Shown: piece by piece, positions 33,525-43,850 of the stretch
Position numbering within the stretch: the stretch's first letter is position 1
Layout: each line of letters starts with the position of its first letter
Assembly: GCA_014529385.2 (NCBI GenBank)
Contig: CM043960.1
Location: forward strand, 24,836,896-24,900,895
From: Adiantum capillus-veneris
Lineage: Eukaryota; Streptophyta; Polypodiopsida; Polypodiales; Pteridaceae
Length of the DNA stretch: 64,000 bases
Direction of reading: 5' to 3'
Program-made: the position numbers and the translations under genes
The notes under the pieces: generated by a model
Told to the model about the DNA's origin: nothing
Database searches by the model: none
Seen by the model: only the letters and a program-made list of their open reading frames with translations

Positions 33525-33639
33525 CTGACTTGATATCAGATACACCGCATTGTAACTTCCTGGTCTCATAGGTCACTTTGGCCTTTTGAAGACGTTAATA
33601 TAACATTTCATTTCTGTGTGTGTGTGTGTGTGTGTGTGT
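33525..33639 (+). mobile_element. LINE-B 3' tail fragment (g) with (TG)n
   Basis: A second LINE-B 3' end lies 150 bases after the first. TGGTCTCATAGGTCACTTTGG (21-base match region, here 33560-33580), then AAGACGTTAATATAACATTTC, then (TG)n at 33615-33639. It is an almost complete 5' truncation. A 3' hairpin GGTCA...TGGCC is at 33571-33583. 33370-33524 is unassigned. Confidence 0.75.
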
Positions 33640-33654
33640 CATTGGAGTCAGATT

Positions 33655-34104
33655 TTCTCTCTTACTTTGGTAGATTGCTCGCCTCGCCAGGCATACTTTC
33701 TCTCTTGTCGTGGCCTTCGAGTGACTGGTGATGTGATTGATGAGACGGGGTAAACTTTACAATTTCCTCTTGCCACTCGTCGTTTTGGATTGGGTATGCA
33801 TTACCGTCAGATTTGGAGAGACATTCATCACATGCTGGCTGAATTTTTGCGTGTTCCACCTTTGTTAGATAGGGATCGCATGGCTGATTGGTGTCTCCGG
33901 GAAACGCCCTTTCAGGCCATGTCTGCTAGTAATGTTTATGCTCTTCTTCTGCCTCAACCATGAATTGCTGATCATTGTAATGCTCTATGGTCGATGCATA
34001 AGCCCGCTACCTTGTGGACGAAAGCACTTTCTGCCCTTTGGAAGAGCCACTTGCCTTTGAAGGAGCGGTTGTTTCTTTGGCGATGCTTGCTTGGAGTGCT
34101 ACCC
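33655..34104 (+). mobile_element. LINE-C fragment (C6), both ends missing
   Basis: It matches the late ORF2 part of LINE-C copy C2 (46610-47060): ARQAYFLSCRGLRV-like start, LGMHYRQIWRDIHHMLAEFL, then ALWKSHLPLKERLFLWRCLLGVLP of the zinc-finger domain. Several stops. It begins just after the (TG)n tail of the LINE-B fragment and is fused at about 34104 to an inverted LINE-B piece. Confidence 0.8.
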
Positions 34105-34272
34105 TCTGGTGAGTCAGAGATCAACACAATATCATCAGCATATAACAACAATGGGATCCACGTCCCTGCCAGCTGGGCACCTCTATCACCCTCTTTGTCA
34201 ATGTAATCAGACACCTCATCAACATACATACCAAATAGTGTAGGAGACAATGGGCAACCCTGTTTCACCCCA

Positions 34273-34276
<4 letters not shown>
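34105..34276 (-). mobile_element. LINE-B RT fragment (e), inverted
   Basis: On minus from 34268: MKQGCPLSPTLFGMYVDE, DRGAQLAGTWIPLLLYADDIVLI. This is the catalytic-box region of LINE-B ORF2 with YADD intact. It is about 170 bases long, bordered by the LINE-C fragment on one side and a (GA)n run on the other. Confidence 0.85.

Positions 34277-34327
<51 letters not shown>
34277..34327. repeat. (GA)n microsatellite
   Basis: GA run of about 25 units abutting the inverted LINE-B fragment; on that fragment's own strand it reads (CT)n, as in LINE-B tails. Confidence 0.95.
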
Positions 34328-34329
<2 letters not shown>

Positions 34330-35715
34330 CGGCTACACCGCCTAAGCCAGCCGTCGCATCACCCTCGAAAGAGGCTTCCCGAGCCACCTGGCGCTATTGG
34401 CAAGACACCGACATTGGGAACTCCCTGGAACCTGCCGCCACTTGGACGCGCGCAAAACAAAAATACATACCCCCAAAGCCAAAGTATCCGAACGAGATAC
34501 CACTTAAAAACTGCTTTTTCCAGAATTGACTACACATTCTGCCAAGATGTGGAAATTTCAATTCTGTTCCCTTTCCATTCTCATTTCAAAGAGTAATGTG
34601 TTCTCCAAGACTGTCCTGGTTCCCTTGTGACTATATGCTAACTGTCACTCTACCTTCAATCATGTCCCTATATAACTCGGAATGTAATTATTAAGCAACA
34701 CCATTTGCAATAGGCATGCAAAAAAGTAACATTAACAAGAAACTCCTTGAGAGTAAAGGTCATTCCCTTCCAACATGCAAAACCTTCTACAACCATAGCA
34801 CGCAAAGTTTTCAGATAGAGGTGGCTGACTCGTACATATGTCAGGGCCTTACTTTGTCGAGAACAACTAGGGGGGTACTCTACGACTTGAGTAACCAAAG
34901 ATTTCGGACAATAGACCGTGCATGACTAGCTATGTGTGAGAGAGTTTTTAGTGGAGGAGACATCTCTCGGTTGTGTGTGGATCTGAGCAGTGGTGGGTCT
35001 GTAGTGACAGCAGCATCCAGATGTTGGTGTGGGATTGAGGGGCCAGCTGGAATCGGCTTAGCTTTAACCAGAAAAAGGCAAAGACCTCCATTTAAGGGGT
35101 GGGTCCCACAAATCAAGGCGCGCACACACACTAATAAGATAATTAAGTGAGCTAATGACCTCCAATTTCCAAGATTAAACAATCGGAAGAGAGCTCTCAT
35201 AAAGGATCAGCTTACAGCCTTAGCCAAGAAATTCCCCTCCTTCCCGCCAGCCCCTCTGCCTCCTCACCCCTTACCCCTTATCCTTTCTGGTTGAGGGTAA
35301 GTGTCAGTCAGCTAGTTTATATTGGAGGACCGCATTTTGTGGGTGATCATTTACTAAACTCCAAACGTTGGTTGATCGAGCATCAGCTCCATACTTTTGT
35401 AAGCTGCTGTTATAGCAGGGACCTCACTCAGTTGCCATTCACTGACTTCCACCGGTTTCATTAGGTGTTGCATCGTTTTGGAGACGGGATTTCTCTTTAT
35501 CATGGAGCTTGATGGTGATACCATTGGGAGAAGACTTTCATTAAATACTAGATTTATCAAGTGGTCTCAAGATGTTCATTTTCTAGAAGAATGTTTTCTT
35601 GGAGAGGGAGAAATGAAATGGAATGAAATCTTATATTTACATCTTCAAAAGGCCAAAAGGCCCTATGAAACCAAAAGGTTACATCATGTGTGACTCTAAT
35701 ACAATACAACATCTA
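34328..35715. other. Unassigned DNA with a short LINE-B scrap
   Basis: 34800-34890 on plus reads FQIEVADSYICQGLTLSRTTRG, matching VEVVDSYVYLGVTFTGTTG of LINE-B ORF2. The rest has no clear element. A minus frame at 35560-35354 (MINLVFNESLLPMVSP...LMLDQPTFGV, 68 codons) has complex composition and might be an exon or transposon scrap; it was not recognised. Confidence 0.4.
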
Positions 35716-36212
35716 ACACACAGTACTTTTTTTAGTAAATATGTAGGATTAATTTACAAGTGGGAAACCTCAAGGCGAGGAAAACCCACAGAAAAGATCA
35801 TATACAAAAGCAAGAACACATACGTGTTCATCAGCAAAAAGCTAAAAGCATTCATAGGAAATCCAATGCAAGTCTGAAGTGATATCACCAACTTCCCAAG
35901 CAAAACGTAAAGATTGCCTGAGGGAAAGCTTGAAAAACTAAAAAGGATCTGCATCAGCCTGAGAGAACATGCAACTATTGCGATGACGTCATACAGTCCA
36001 ATAAGCCCAAGTCTGACCCACATTAGGAAAATCGCAAATTGTTGTAAGGAAGGCGAGAGAATGCCAAAAGCCCAAAACCTTTTATGGAAAACCATAGAGG
36101 GGAATTAGAGTTGCAACCCGGCTGATACAAGGCGAAGAAACCCACCCACGAGAAATATAGCAATCTCGAAGGAGGTGACTAACAGCCTTTTCCGCAGCAG
36201 AGCAACGAACAC
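35716..36212 (-). mobile_element. LINE-C 3' fragment (C7)
   Basis: On minus it carries the end of ORF2 (FHKRFWAFGILSPSLQQFAIFLMWVR...), the conserved 3' hairpin (35760-35789), TTTACT, an A-run and a short GT tail (35716-35723 as ACACACAG). The 5' end is at about 36212 in the zinc-finger region (matches 47090-47150 of C2), where plus-strand LINE-B begins. The two elements overlap by only a few ambiguous bases. Confidence 0.85.
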
Positions 36213-37412
36213 TCAGCGACAGTTGGATGCATTACACAAATTTGCAGAGGATAGTGAGTTGTCTGTAAACCTTGGTAAAACCAAGGTTATGGTGTTTAAC
36301 ACCACACCACAGTGGATCAGGAGATCAGCACCAACTTTCACATATGCTCAAGAGATTGTAGAGTATACAGATGCATACACTTACCTTGGGGTTTTCTTCA
36401 CTAGGCCGAGGTTTTCTTTGGGGAGACCAGCAGAGACTAGACTGACTAGAGCTTTTGCGGCCTTGGGAGGCTTGGAGAGGATGTGTTCGCAGATTCAGTT
36501 CCAAGAACCTCGGACAAAGTTATGGCTCTTTGATATCTTCGTAGCCTCCTCAGCTATGTTGTATGGGGTGCAGACATGAGGACCTTCTGTAGGCTAGGAT
36601 GGTTGGAGACGTATGGAGAGGCCCTTGGTATCTATGATCTCTTGACTGATCAAAGCCAAGGCCTCCGTACCCCACGCTATCATTTGAGCACAGCTAGCTG
36701 CCCCTCCTATGGAGATTGAGGCGCTTAACAGATCAGTCTCCTTTGTGCACAGCTTGTGGGATACTACTAGAGATAGATATGCTAGACTGGCCCTTGAGTC
36801 TTCCAGACAATTAGCTCTTCATGGGGACACTTCATGCTGGTGCGCACAGATGACATCATGGTTTCAGACACATCGTTTCACCATGGACAGGCTGCCCCCT
36901 TTCCAGTACTCTCTTGAGGCACCCTCGATGTCTCTTACATGGGTGGAGATTACTAGACTCATTCGTCAGGACCTGATCCAGATGGATACCAGGAGGACAT
37001 GGATAGAGCCGCCATAGGAGTTGGGCACAAAGATGGCTTTCTATAGAGAGCATCTTCTCCACCTCATAGGAGATGGGTTTCTGATTCGACCCAACTACAT
37101 GGACACACATATGTCTCATGGTTTGCGGTGTGCCATTGGTCAGATAGGCACATCCTCACATCAACTGGAGATTGAGACTGGTAGATTTAGAGGGATACCA
37201 GCAGACAGCAGGATATGCCGCTTATGCCAGTTAGAGCCAGAGACAGAGCTACATTACATATGTCATTGCACACTGTACTATGAGATACGGGGCCGTTTCC
37301 ATTGCTTATTCAAAGAGGGTTTCGGTCCTTTCTCTAGGGTCATGAGTTACGAGGATCAGAGATGTCTTGGGCTATATCTACTTGAGTTACACAGATATAG
37401 AGACACTTTACT

Positions 37413-37452
<40 letters not shown>

Positions 37453-37497
37453 TCCCAGAGACAGATTACAAATTTCTTTTCACTAGATATGGGATAG
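36205..37497 (+). pseudogene. LINE-B ORF2 C-terminal half
   Basis: Frames 36205-36579, 36709-37017 and 37021-37497 are nearly collinear; breaks are a TGA near 36577, a short gap and a TAG at 37015. It contains EYTDAYTYLGVFFTRPRFS, QFQEPRTKLWLFDIF and the finger CRLCQLEPETELHYICHC near 37215-37272 (C-x2-C...H-x3-C intact). A Glu-Arg run from the (GA)n expansion sits near the end, where other copies read ordinary sequence. Confidence 0.85.
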
Positions 37498-37808
37498 CCA
37501 GAGGAGCAGTCATCATTGCAGAGCTCGCCCAACACTCAATTCGGCCAATACCAGCACTCTCATCAACCGAGCAATGGAGCTACGAAGATCCAGACGGCCA
37601 CGATTGAGGAGAGGCGCTACACAGCATCGACGGAGACTACAACGGAAGATTCGAGTCATACTCTCTCGATATCCAAAGTGCACATGAGGATGGATTCTAG
37701 TAGTAGTATCTAGTTCTTTTATACCCAGACATGGTATTAGATTCACCATTTTGTACCAGATTGGTCTCATAGGTCATTTTGGCCTTTTGAAGACGTTAAT
37801 ATAACATT

Positions 37809-37858
<50 letters not shown>
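36205..37858 (+). mobile_element. LINE-B copy (c), 5'-truncated
   Basis: It begins after the RT catalytic box (QRQLDALHKFAEDSELSVNLGKTKVMVF) and ends with GGTCTCATAGGTCATTTTGG, AAGACGTTAATATAACATTTC and a (CT)n tail at 37811-37858. A 3' hairpin is at 37772-37784. A (GA)n expansion at 37413-37449 lies inside the coding part. Confidence 0.88.
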
Positions 37859-37860
<2 letters not shown>

Positions 37861-37931
37861 ATTGCAGGCCTGGGATGAGCGGCCACGGCTGAAGGAGGGA
37901 GCTAGGGAGGTGGAGGGGGGAGGCAGGCTCT

Positions 37932-37970
<39 letters not shown>
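37932..37970. repeat. (TG)n(AG)n compound microsatellite before LINE-C1
   Basis: TG repeats to about 37956, then AG repeats to 37970. The same compound GT then GA follows LINE-C copies (47577-47613). It lies at the presumed 5' edge of full-length LINE-C1, so it may be the target into which C1 inserted. Confidence 0.85.
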
Positions 37971-38718
37971 GGTGTGTGGTGTATGTGACGGGTTTACTCC
38001 CTGCCCTACTGCGCGAACCCTAGGCACTCTCGCGCGCTTCCACTTGCCCTCAAAAGAACCTGCTGCTTGCTGTGCGCTCATTTCTCCCACTGGCGACCAG
38101 TGCGAACTGTTGTTGTAGTCAGCAAACTCTGCAATGCTGCTTGCTGCCTGCGTGTTTCAGCACGTTTCTGCTGCTGCTTCATCAAGAGGGTGCTCGTTGG
38201 ACTGTGTGTGTGTGTGTGTGGGTGGGTGTATGAGTGTGTGTCTGTGAGTGTGTGAGTGTGTGTGTGTGTGTGTGTGTGGGCTTGAAGGAGTTCGAGGTAC
38301 AAAGCGTCTTGCAAGGATTTTGTATAGAGTAGTGCAGCGGATTTCGCCTCCTTCCTGTGTGTGTGAGTGTATGGGTGTGTAAAGCAGTGACGGTTGGTTT
38401 CGGGTGTAGTGAATCCTTCTGCCATTCGTTTGTCGCGCAACCCTGCCCTGCGCAACTCCTACACTGTGCAGGCCGTTTAAGCGCGCTGGTGGTCGAAGAT
38501 GATTTCACTTGCATGTGGTCCTTCTATCAGATTCTCGTGTGAGTGACAATGGGTGTGTCTGTGTATTCACTTTAGTAGGAGTTCGTTTTGTCGGTGTGTT
38601 CAGCAGAGTTCTTGCTAAGAAAACCTTAAAATAAAAAAAATAAAAAATAATTTTTAAAAAAAAGATATGGCCAAAAGAAGCTGTATATAAGCGTAGGAAA
38701 CAAGTGGATCTTTCCACG
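37971..38718 (+). promoter_or_regulatory. LINE-C1 5' leader
   Basis: GC-rich at first, then two GT-rich stretches, then an A-rich run (38625-38665) just before ORF1. L1-type LINEs carry an internal promoter in this position; none was identified by motif. The A-run is unlike the rest and could mark an older truncated-LINE tail. Confidence 0.35.
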
Positions 38719-39900
38719 ATGGATGCTGCAAATATCATCAAAGAGTGTTTGTCACAGGATTTTGCTGATGCTCGGAATGCTTGGGAACGCCAGCAGCCAG
38801 CTACCAAAGTGGTTATTCCGGTACAGCAGCTTATGGATCCGGTAGCACAGTATGCGTTCAATGCGGTCATTTTGTTCTTCCCTAGCAAGATGCCCTCGGC
38901 ACAAGATGTAGGTCAATGGGTTGATTTCCTGTTGAAACGACAAGCTGTCTGAGGAGTGTATTTTGGTGCCCGTGGCTTTTATGAGGTGTTACTGGCAGAC
39001 ATGGAAGCATGTTCGCAATTATTGGAAATGTCTCCCTTGTTTTTCAATATGCAAATGACACATGTACTACCGTGGGCGCTTACTAAAGACTATGAGAGCT
39101 TGATTCGACATAAGTGCCCAGTGTGGGTGGAAATAGTTGGATTTCCACGAACTTGGAAGCATTTTTTGCCTCTCCTAGCTGCTCAGTTGGGTAAAGTGAT
39201 ATGCCCCCCGAATTTGGATACTAATTCCAATGGATTTTGTGTGTTGTGGGATACGGATACGCCGACGCCGTCAGGAATAACGGTTGACTCGGGTGATCCG
39301 ATGGTAGGCAAAAGGCCATTTAAACTCAAATGGGGAAAATTTGCAAGTGCATGTTTCAGTTGTGGAAAATTTGGCCATATGCAGTTTGAATGCCAGGAAT
39401 CTTTGCTGAAACTACCACCCTCTGCTGTTCCGGCATCTGGAACCACTGTCGTCTCCCCCTCCTCTGCATTTGTGAGACCAAAGATAGGGGATGCTAATGG
39501 AAGTATGCACGCCAAACAAGGGAAAGATCAAAATAAAAGCATGCCTAATCTGCATCCTACTACAAAGACAGATACAAAGGGTAAAGCTAAAATGACAGAT
39601 TCTACTGATGGTTGGCAAACTCCAAAGAAGCCAGTTAAGCCCCGTGTTTCGCCTGTTTCAAGAAATTATGTGCCTGCTTTGGATGCGAGAAGTGGTGCGT
39701 CTTCCACATCTACATCACATGATCATAAGTCACTCGTTGAAGCGTGGGACAGAGTGGTACACTCATATAAAGATGCTCTTCTTGGACCGACATCTGGGTC
39801 GGTACCTCTGCATCCGAATCCTCACCAAGGAATGCATATGGAGTCCGGTTCCTTGACTGTTTGTATGGAAGCGGATGTGCCCATGGGTAATATCACTTGA
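38719..39900 (+). pseudogene. LINE-C ORF1: DUF4283-like domain and CCHC knuckle, one stop
   Basis: ATG at 38719 (MDAANIIKECLSQDF). A single TGA at 38950 interrupts LKRQAV/GVYF; copy C4 has CGA (Arg) there. The N-terminal domain (FFPSKMPSAQDVGQWVDFLL, PLFFNMQMTHVLPWALTKDY, CPVWVEIVGFPRTW) fits the DUF4283 type found in plant LINE ORF1. The knuckle CFSCGKFGHMQFEC (near 39354-39395) is C-x2-C-x4-H-x4-C. A Ser/Pro/Lys-rich tail follows (TPKKPVKPRVSPVSRNYVPAL). It would bind LINE RNA. ORF1 ends at TGA 39898-39900. Otherwise uninterrupted, so fairly young. Confidence 0.85.
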
Positions 39901-39938
39901 TGATAGTGCCTCATGTTTCTCTTGTAAATACTGTACAG

Positions 39939-42900
39939 ATGCATTCTCCCCTTAGATGCTTTACGTACAATGTGCGCGGTTTGTGCAACCACGACAAGTG
40001 GAAGTTAATTTGGCATTATGTACATACAAATAAAGCAAATATAGTGGTGTTACAAGAGCATAATCAACAGGAGTTTGTAGGTCAATCTTCGTATTGTGCA
40101 GGATTTTGGATTGCTTATGCTAGTACTGATTCTTTCTCGAGTCTTTTGATGATGGTGCGTCATGAACTGCAGCCGGTTTTAGCACATAATGATCCGGCAG
40201 GGCGTTGGATGGTAGTTCAATGTCTTGTCCAAGGAAATATTCTGGAATTTGTTGGCATTTATGCTTATATGCCTCAGCACAACGAAATCGTCTTTGGCAA
40301 GAGTTGGTCAAATATCCCTGGCGTTCGCAAGCTTTTTGGGGAGGGGATTTTAATAATGCACCTACAATCACGGACAACACAACGGGTCATTCGCATATGT
40401 TGAGCTCTGAATGATCTTCTTGGGATGCCATGGTCAGCAAAACCGATGTCCTAGATCTATGGGCCAACATGCACTCTTCAGAGCAGGGTTATACATTTAC
40501 TCATAATCACTCTGGATATAGAGCACGATTGGATCGTTGGTATGTATTGGGCACCCCGCAATATGATATGTTTGCATGTGATATGAGGATTGATCGTTCT
40601 TTCACTTTATCAGATCATTTTCCTCTTTGGCTCTGGGTCTACTTTGAGGCAGTAGATATAGACTCCTCGCTCCTTCGTAAGCGGTTGTTGCATATCAAGA
40701 ATGCCTATCTTTCACATACAACATTTAGAACTTTGATTGAAGCAGTAATTCCTCCACTTGTCTCTCAAATGTTTATTGATGTGGATGTGGCGTGGTATCG
40801 CTTTGTCATGCGTATCCAAGCACTCATAAAGGATTATGGTTCCTGGTACATGTACCGATTGAGAAATAAAGTGCCGGAAGATAAGGCAATATGTCAAGCC
40901 TTGCAGATACTAGAAGGCTTACTGGCTCTGAACAAGAGGAATGATGCATAGCCAAAACCTCGTTGATGCGTAATGATAAGAGAAAACTTGAAAAATGGAA
41001 AATTAGATCTAGGCAATACACTTTTATGGATAAAAGTTGTTCATCGAAACAATTCTTTAAGCATTTGCATCATTCGAGGAATTCTACCTCTATCAAAAGG
41101 GTTAAAGATGAAACTGGGCAATGGATGACCAAGAAAGGTCAATTGGCGGATTCAATGGTGGATCATTTTCAACGGGTTTTTGCAAAGCCTGAAGCCTCCT
41201 CGATTGAGGTTTTGCAAGCCAGACAGTTGCTATTGTCGTATGTACATCCTATCTTGACAATGAATGATGTAGAAACCCTTGAGGTGAGTTTTACTGAGGA
41301 TGAATTGCACGACAGTTTGTTGCATCTTGGTCGCTAGAAATCGCCTGGATGGGACGGGCTTACGGTAGAATTTTTTCTTCGCTTTTGGGAATCCCTTAAG
41401 CAGCCTCTCCTTTTCATGATAAACCAGGCTTGGACCGCGCAATCTTTGCCGCAATCGTGGAAAGGACTGGTAAAATTGTTGCCTAAGCAAGCATTGTGTG
41501 AAAACTTTTCACATTGGTGACCAATAACACTTATGTCGGTCGTTTACAAGTTGTTGTCGAAAATGATAGCTACTCGTGTTGCTGACTATTTGTTTTCCGG
41601 CATACATCCGGCTCAGTATGGATTTATTCCTCGTAGGCAAATTATGGATAATATTGCCAATGCTTTTATTGGAATTGAGTATGCAAAATATACTGGACAA
41701 GATGTGCTTATCATGCAGATTGATATAGAGAAAGCATTTGACACCGTTCACTGGGACTTCATTGCTCAGATCATGACAGCTTTGGACTTTGGGCCCAGGA
41801 TGCGCCAGGTAGTCTATTTTCTTTACGAAAACAGTCAATCTGTCGGAATTCTTGACGGTGAGCTAACTCGGTTATGAGACCTTGGTCGATCGGTCAGGCA
41901 AGGATGCCCTTTGAGTGCTATGTTGTATGCTTTTGCTACACATCCTCTGCTGTTGTATTTGAACTCCTTAACAGCATCTGGTCCGCTACATGGACTGCAA
42001 CAGCTAGCTCATGATCATTTTGTGGCACAAGCATATGCGGATGACTCCATGTTCTGGCCTAGAAATCATCCTGAGGATGTTCATTGTATAATGGAAGCTC
42101 TGCATATTTATGGGGTTGGCTGTAGATCTACAAGTGAATTTCCAAAAATCTGAATTGTTGTCGTTGCATCAAATGGATTGGCATGCTCTGTTATGGCCAG
42201 GTAAGATAGTGAAGCCTGATCAAATTGTGAGACATCTTGGTTATCCGTTGGCTTGGTCGGTTAACAATGCGAAATTGTTGCAATGGGTTGAGAACAAACT
42301 GAGATCTAAATTGCAATATTGGAAATTGTCTACCTAGCCGCTCCATGTAAGGCTCAGAATAGTGCAATCTATTTTGGTGGCATACATGCAATTTTTCCTA
42401 CCACTGCTGCATTGGCCACCCCGTCATCGTCGGGATTTTATGTCTCGGATTCTGGAGCACTTTTGGTCCACTTCCTCTCACAAAAAAAGGCTTGCGATTG
42501 CTTGCGATGGACAAGCTATGTACTCCAAAGCGTTGTGGTGGCCTGAATATCCTTCATTTGTGTTCTCATGTTACAGCAAGGAAGGCTACTTTGTTGTTGG
42601 TGTTGGTTGAGCAAAAACAGCCTTGGACGCAGATGCTTGCATTTTTGTGCTCTCATGCGATTTCTACGCCAGCCTTCGGCCATTGGCAGTCGTCGTATTG
42701 GGATGTGGTTTTTGGTAAAGTGGAGGCTACAATTCCGGGATGTCCCTTTGCTTCCAGTCTAGTGGCGGATTGGAAGGTGGTCACGACAGAATTGTTGTGG
42801 AATGGTAGAGATGAGGTCTGTGGAAATTCACTTCGACCGGAGAGTTTGCATTGGAGTAGAGTTTTTGCTCAGGCTCTTGCTCAACGCTCTCCTAGACATG

Positions 42901-43783
42901 CTTACTTTCTCTCCCACAAAGGTATTGACAGGATAGCAGACGTCCTTGAACGCTGACGAATGGGTGCTCTCGTTCAGACACGCTACTCATACCTTTAGAC
43001 TTGAGTTACACTACAAACGCATGTGGGACATTATTAAGGAGTTGGTCGATTCTGTTTCTCCCATCCCGCCGCAGGTTGAAGACGATCGAATTTGTGATTG
43101 GCTCTATGCTGGTTCTTCGCTTGGTTCGATATCGGCAAAGAAAGTGTATTATCATTTGCAGTCGTCCTCCTGGATCAAAGAACATTGTAATAAAGTATGG
43201 AATATGAATAAGAGTGTTACTTGGTGGCAAAGTAAAGTTATGAAAGTGTGGCATGCTAAACTACCTCTCAAGGAGCGATTGTTTATGTGGAGATGTATTG
43301 TTGGGGTTCTTCCCACTAGCAAATTACTGCGCTCTAAGAGATTGGCCTCTTCGAGATGGGTTCGTTGTGGTGAAGGTATTGAGAATATATAGCATCTTTG
43401 GTGGTCATGTTCTTGTACGAGACAGTTTGTCGATAGCATTTCTTCAGCTCTTTGCACGCGTTTTCCTGGATCTCAATTTGGTAAGTTCTTTTGGATCTTT
43501 GGAGTGCTTCTGGCTTTGCTTCGGCCGTATGGATACTTTTTTGGCTGGGTTAGATTCTGGGTATTATGGACAGTGTGGAAAGCACGGAATTCCCTTATGT
43601 TTCAGCAGATTCAAGTGGAATATGTTTCTTTCTTCAAGATATCTCTTAGATAGTCTCTTCAAGTTGCCTATGACTTGGATGAGCTTCCTATTACCCATTA
43701 CGAGCTCTACTTTGACTGTTTCGGAGTTACAGCTTGTAATATTTTCTATGGGTTTTCCTCGTTTTGAGGTTTCCCACTTCTAA
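39939..43783 (+). pseudogene. LINE-C ORF2: endonuclease, RT, zinc finger, with stops
   Basis: The start is chosen at ATG 39939 (MHSPLRC), because MHS(P/S)L is conserved with C4; an upstream ATG overlaps the ORF1 stop (39900). Endonuclease: FTYNVRGL, VVLQEHN, GGDFNNAP (after a frameshift near 40300), LSDHFPLW. RT: SPGWDGLTVEFFL, MQIDIEKAFDTVHWDF, SVRQGCPLSAMLY, then YADDSMFW near 42036. C-terminal zf-RVT: AKLPLKERLFMWRCIVGVLP and CVRCGEGIENI near 43370. In-frame stops at 41335, 41518, 41875 and 42335 each match Trp or Arg codons in sister copies. Endonuclease nicking of a TG-rich target would explain its neighbours. Confidence 0.85.
43749..43776 (+). promoter_or_regulatory. LINE-C 3' hairpin (C1)
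   Basis: TGGG...CCTC-gttt-GAGG...CCCA: two stacked stems separated by a U-rich internal loop. The same fold is present at 35760 (minus), 47512, 49607 and 56847. It lies about 30 bases before the A-run and GT tail and overlaps the end of ORF2. Confidence 0.75.
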
Positions 43784-43850
43784 TTCAATCTGACATTACA
43801 AAAAAAGTGTGTGTGTGACGTAGTGTGTGTGTGTGTGTGTGCGTGCGTTG

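Larger units (their letters stand above)
37971..43845 (+). mobile_element. LINE-C copy C1, near full length
   Basis: 5' leader (37971-38718), ORF1, ORF2, 3' UTR with the family hairpin, then TTACA(A)n and GT repeats with a GACGTA interruption (43808-43845). It is the only LINE-C here with both ORFs over their whole length. The exact 5' end is uncertain because the leader itself holds several GT tracts (38201-38279), so the true start could lie as far down as 38280. Single-base changes have broken both ORFs. Confidence 0.85.

Noticed and set aside
37902-38514. Frames with Thr-His or Cys-Val repeats
   Set aside because: They are translations of GT/CA repeats in the LINE-C leader.
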